From positions 1 to 9,460 of the forward strand of contig JASHXG010000241.1 in assembly GCA_030043675.1 (NCBI GenBank): a stretch of 9,460 nt of DNA. The letters are read 5' to 3'. Source of the DNA: Vulcanimicrobiota bacterium (GTDB taxonomy: Bacteria; Vulcanimicrobiota; Vulcanimicrobiia; Vulcanimicrobiales; Vulcanimicrobiaceae). Below, piece by piece: positions 6,497 to 9,460 of the stretch. The first letter of the stretch is position 1. The number at the start of each line of letters is the position of its first letter. The notes beneath the pieces were generated by a model, which saw nothing but the letters and a program-made list of their open reading frames with translations, had not been told where the DNA came from and ran no database searches. Both the position numbers and the translations under genes were made by a program.

Positions 6497-7789
6497 ATGG
6501 CGTTCACGGAGGGGTTCATCTCGGAGCTGGTTGGGCGCCGGGCCACGATCGACGATCAGCCGGTCGGCAAGGTCACGGATTTTCTCGTGGCCAAGCCCGA
6601 CGAGACGTTTCCGCAGGTCGACGGCCTCGTCATCAAGACCGCGCAGGGGCTGCGCTACGCCCCGATCGACACCGTTGCCGACGTCGACCGCGACGGGACC
6701 GTTGCGCTGACGATCGCTCCGAGTCAAGCGGCACCCTCCGAGCAGCAAGAGCTCTACCTGGTGGCCGATCTGCTCGATAAGCAGATCGTCGATGTCGACG
6801 GCCGGAAGATCGTCCGCATCAACGACATCGAGCTCGCCAACGCCGGAGGACGTCTGCGCGTCGTAGCGGCCGACGTGGGCGTCGCCGGACTGCTGCGCCG
6901 ACTCGGGCTGCGATCGTTGGAGAAACGCTGGGTCTCCCGGCTTCGAACGGTGCCGCGCTCGATGATCGCTTGGGATTCGGTCGCTCCGATTCGCGACGCT
7001 AATCCATCACAGGTGCGCCTCTCGGTCAAGGAGAGCCGCCTCGCGCGGATCCATCCCTCCGACCTCGCCGAGATCATCAGCGACCTCTCCTCGCATGAAG
7101 CCGCCGCGGTCGTCGGACAGCTCGACGACGAGACGGCCGCCGACGCCTTCGAACACCTCGATGCCGAGACGCAAAAGAGCCTGATCGAAGACATCGGAAC
7201 CGAGCGCGCCGCCGACATCATCGAAGAGATGGACGCCGACGACGCGGCGGACTTACTCGCCGAGCTCCCCGAAGAGCAGCAGCTGCAGCTCCTCGCCGAG
7301 ATGAACACCTACACGGCGCAAGAGCTGCGCACGCTGGTCAAATATCCCGAGGATAGCGCCGGCGGTCTGATGACGACCGATTACCTTTGGATCTATCCGC
7401 ACCGCACGACCGAGGCGACGATCCGAAAGATTCGCGAGATCGCGCCGGTGTCGGAGTTCATCTACTACCTCTACGTGGTCGACAAAGACGATCATCTGCT
7501 CGGTGCGCTCTCGTTGCGCACGCTGCTGCTGGCGCTCCCGACGGCGTTCATCGATCGCATCATGGACACCGACTTGGTGACGGTGGCGCCGGATACGCCG
7601 GCGGTCGACGTTGCGGCCACCATTGCCAAGTACGATCTGCTGGCCGTGCCGGTCGTGGATCAGACCGGCAAAATGCTGGGGATCGTGACGGTCGACGACG
7701 CGATCGATGCCATCATGCCCAATGACGTGGCGAAAAAGCTTCCGCATATCACCACCCACCGTCAATCGCGCCAGCCCGCGGCGACGTGA
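6497..7789 (+). CDS. Soluble PRC-barrel / MgtE N-terminal / CBS-pair protein
   Basis: This 430-residue cytoplasmic protein resembles the regulatory half of MgtE magnesium channels without the channel. Two PRC-barrel-like domains come first (about 8-75 and 87-165, with PVGKVTDFLV and DGRKIVRINDIEL). An acidic, helical MgtE_N superhelical domain follows (about 183-285, repeated LDDETAADAFEHLDAET-type units). The diagnostic junction YPEDSAGGLMTTD (283-295) leads into a CBS pair (about 292-345 and 355-410). No transmembrane segment is visible and the protein ends naturally, with its stop overlapping the next GTG start. In MgtE the MgtE_N and CBS domains sense Mg2+, and CBS pairs often bind adenine nucleotides, so ion or energy sensing is a reasonable inference. 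Proteins of this type are known in other bacteria, often near metal transporters. GGAG at 6476-6479 is 17 bases from the ATG, so the start is not strongly supported by a ribosome site. Confidence 0.88.
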   Translation: MAFTEGFISELVGRRATIDDQPVGKVTDFLVAKPDETFPQVDGLVIKTAQGLRYAPIDTVADVDRDGTVALTIAPSQAAPSEQQELYLVADLLDKQIVDVDGRKIVRINDIELANAGGRLRVVAADVGVAGLLRRLGLRSLEKRWVSRLRTVPRSMIAWDSVAPIRDANPSQVRLSVKESRLARIHPSDLAEIISDLSSHEAAAVVGQLDDETAADAFEHLDAETQKSLIEDIGTERAADIIEEMDADDAADLLAELPEEQQLQLLAEMNTYTAQELRTLVKYPEDSAGGLMTTDYLWIYPHRTTEATIRKIREIAPVSEFIYYLYVVDKDDHLLGALSLRTLLLALPTAFIDRIMDTDLVTVAPDTPAVDVAATIAKYDLLAVPVVDQTGKMLGIVTVDDAIDAIMPNDVAKKLPHITTHRQSRQPAAT

Positions 7790-8928
7790 CGCCGGAGGAG
7801 ATCGTCGAATTCGCTGAAGGACTCGCGCGCATCGCCGCCTCCGGGGGAGGCCCAAAGGCGCTGGCGGCGCATCTCGCGCGCACGGCTCAGGCGGGCGTGC
7901 TCCTGGAAGACGCGCAGTGGCGGCACTTGGCGGCGGCCGGTTCGACGAATCTTCCGCCGAGCGCGCGCGCGGTGGTCGAGTCGGGCGCGCCCGGTCGAGC
8001 GTTGCCGGTGACGGCCGGGAACGCGCAGCTCGGCTGGCTCTCGCTCTTCGGCAACAATGCCGTCGAGGAAACGGATCTTCTGCTTCGCTTGACCGCCGCC
8101 GCGATCGGCGTCGAACTCGGTCGCGATGTCGCCGGGGCGCGTGGACGGCGACGCGGCTTCTGGGAGACGTTGCTCGCAGGCGCTTATCACGACGCCACCT
8201 CGGCGCGCGAAGACGCAGCCGCGCACGGCATCGCGTTGGCGCCGGCGTATTTGGCAATTGCTCTCGAAGCCGAGGCCCCCGAGGAGACGCGCAGCGCAGC
8301 CGACTTCGGCGAGCTGCGTGCGCTGGCGGCCGAGACGTTTCGAGCCGGCGATGCGGAGATCGGGTTCTTAGAGCGCGGCGCGGTGCTCTTCGTCTTCGTT
8401 CCTGCGGCACGCGAGGTCGATGCGAGCAACGCGCGTACCGCCGCCAGCCTCTTGCCGCGCAGCATCGCCAGGCGCAAGACGCAAATGCGTGTCTCGGGCG
8501 GCGTCGGAAGCGTCGAAGCCCTGCTAGCCGTACACGCCAGCGCGGCCAGCGCGCAGGCGGCGTTGGCGATCGGACGGCGTGTTTACGGCACCGGTCACGT
8601 AGCGGCGTACGACGAGCTGGGCGCGTATCCAATGCTCTACGAAGGAGCCGACGTCGAGCGGCTGCGAGCCTTTGCCGCGCGCACGCTGGCGCCGCTGCGG
8701 CTGTACGACGAGCGCCACCAAACCGAGCTCGAGCGAACGCTCAAGCTCTACTTCCAGGTCGGGCAGAATGTAAAGACGGCCGCGGCGGCGCTGCACGTCC
8801 ATCGCCACACGGTCTTCTACCGCCTGCGGCAGATCGCCGAGATCTGCGCGCGCTCGCTGGAAAGTTCCCACGACCAACTCACTCTCCGCCTTGCGGTCGC
8901 CGTCGATGAACTCCACGACTCGACGTGA
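7786..8928 (+). CDS. PucR/CdaR-family transcriptional regulator
   Basis: This is a predicted DNA-binding regulator of 380 residues. The C-terminus (about 316-355) holds the PucR-type helix-turn-helix: LERTLKLYFQVGQNVKTAAA followed by LHVHRHTVFYRLRQIAEI. The H-R-H-T-V-x-Y-R-L core is the family signature. The N-terminal ~110 residues look like a small-ligand sensing domain (GAF-like), and the middle (about 120-300) matches the GGDEF-like domain usual in CdaR proteins; I see no intact GGDEF catalytic motif. It starts at GTG 7786, overlapping the previous stop as GTGA, with no clear ribosome site, consistent with coupled translation. Its end overlaps the glutamine synthetase start by 23 bases. 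Family members respond to metabolites such as purines, glycerate or amino acids; the placement suggests control of nitrogen assimilation, possibly of the gene right after it. The effector is unknown. Confidence 0.9.
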   Translation: MTPEEIVEFAEGLARIAASGGGPKALAAHLARTAQAGVLLEDAQWRHLAAAGSTNLPPSARAVVESGAPGRALPVTAGNAQLGWLSLFGNNAVEETDLLLRLTAAAIGVELGRDVAGARGRRRGFWETLLAGAYHDATSAREDAAAHGIALAPAYLAIALEAEAPEETRSAADFGELRALAAETFRAGDAEIGFLERGAVLFVFVPAAREVDASNARTAASLLPRSIARRKTQMRVSGGVGSVEALLAVHASAASAQAALAIGRRVYGTGHVAAYDELGAYPMLYEGADVERLRAFAARTLAPLRLYDERHQTELERTLKLYFQVGQNVKTAAAALHVHRHTVFYRLRQIAEICARSLESSHDQLTLRLAVAVDELHDST

Positions 8929-9460
8929 GGGATCGCGGCCCTCCGCCAAGCGGGAGGTCGTCAAGCTCGCTCGCGAACAGAACGTTCGCTTCGTGCGCTT
9001 GGTCTTCGCCGATATCTTCGGCGTGAGCAAGAACGTTTCGATTCCGGTCGATTCGCTCGAGGCCGCACTCGACGGGCGCATTACGTTCGATGGAGGCTCG
9101 ATCGACGGTTTCGTGCGGGGCGAGGAGTTGGACATGCTGCTCCGCCCCGACCCTTCGACCTTCGCGGTCTATCCGTGGGCGACGGCGCCCGAAGGACGAG
9201 AGGCGCGCTTGATCTGCGACATCGCGATGCCCGACGGCTCGCCGTTCGAAGGCTGCCCGCGAACCACGCTTCAGCGCGCCATCGAAAGCGCTCCCGCACT
9301 GAACGGCATGCGCGTCGGACTCGAGATCGAGTTCTATCTCTTCGAGCGACGCGGCGAGACCGGTTCGACGGCGACTTCGGATGTCGGCTCGTATTTCGAT
9401 TTTTCGGCCAACGACCGGGGCGAAGAGGCACGCAACGCGATCGTCGCTGCGTTGCAAGCG
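8906..9460 (+). CDS. glnA: Glutamine synthetase type I, N-terminal part (cut by window edge)
   Basis: The enzyme joins ammonia to glutamate using ATP. The 185 visible residues, from ATG 8906 to the window end, cover the beta-grasp N-terminal domain (about 17-105: VKLAREQNVRFVRLVFADIFG, then KNVSIPVDSLEAAL, then FDGGSIDGFV) and the start of the catalytic domain (from about 118), including GLEIEFYLFE with metal-site glutamate E140 or E142. The pattern resembles the Bacillus-type GSI-alpha group. The usual length is about 440-470, so over half is missing. The residue after FDG is Gly where canonical enzymes have Ser (FDGSS). A TTG at 8891 is in frame upstream, but ATG 8906 is the better start. 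It begins inside the regulator gene (23-bp overlap), so the two are surely co-transcribed. A paralogue such as a gamma-glutamyl-amine ligase cannot be fully excluded without the C-terminal half. Confidence 0.93.
   Translation, partial: MNSTTRREGSRPSAKREVVKLAREQNVRFVRLVFADIFGVSKNVSIPVDSLEAALDGRITFDGGSIDGFVRGEELDMLLRPDPSTFAVYPWATAPEGREARLICDIAMPDGSPFEGCPRTTLQRAIESAPALNGMRVGLEIEFYLFERRGETGSTATSDVGSYFDFSANDRGEEARNAIVAALQA

Noticed and set aside
7253..8632. 459-codon minus-strand open frame antisense to the MgtE-like and CdaR genes
   Set aside because: Arg/Pro-rich low-complexity translation with no domain; both sense genes have strong family motifs.
7917..8909. 330-codon plus-strand frame inside the CdaR regulator
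   Set aside because: Arg-rich shadow without domains; the overlapping frame carries the PucR helix-turn-helix.
1..9460. CRISPR arrays, tRNA or rRNA genes, insertion sequences, phage or defence genes
   Set aside because: I saw no regularly spaced repeats, no tRNA-like cloverleaf, no transposase or terminal repeats, and no defence-type domains.

Overview
This is a GC-rich (about 60-65% by eye), gene-dense bacterial segment with almost no non-coding DNA. Genes are packed with 4-bp ATGA/GTGA overlaps, few Shine-Dalgarno sites are clear, and some starts are GTG. All genes have bacterial families. The content (a kynurenine-pathway pair, a Bacillus-like type I glutamine synthetase and a PRC-barrel/MgtE/CBS protein) suggests a free-living, perhaps poorly cultured soil or environmental lineage. 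The phylum cannot be fixed from this window alone.

Layout. (1) Positions 1-1406, minus strand: a lipoprotein of unknown function, followed 15 bases after its stop by an MFS transporter that runs off the left edge. (2) 1407-1463: a 57-base divergent intergenic region holding a strong imperfect hairpin. (3) 1464-6445, plus strand: a compact run of tryptophan 2,3-dioxygenase, a kynureninase-like PLP enzyme (4-bp overlap), a PDZ-like/multi-TM/GAF membrane protein (13-base gap) and a MATE-family exporter (4-bp overlap). A weak candidate terminator follows. (4) 6497-9460, plus strand: a soluble PRC-barrel/MgtE_N/CBS protein, a PucR/CdaR-type transcription regulator (4-bp GTGA overlap) and the N-terminal 185 residues of a type I glutamine synthetase (23-bp overlap), which runs off the right edge.

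How the genes may work together. The first plus-strand unit opens the tryptophan ring and should release anthranilate and alanine, provided a formamidase is supplied from elsewhere, since none is in the window. The MATE and divergent MFS transporters could move a substrate or product, and the GAF membrane protein could sense one, but these links are inferred from position only. The second unit looks like a nitrogen-assimilation or regulatory unit in which a CdaR-type regulator is translationally linked to glutamine synthetase. Nothing here is a clearly new system. The points most worth a second look are the kynureninase with an SHK rather than YK lysine motif, the sensor-like protein with no output domain, and the MgtE regulatory module without a channel, coupled to CdaR and glutamine synthetase.
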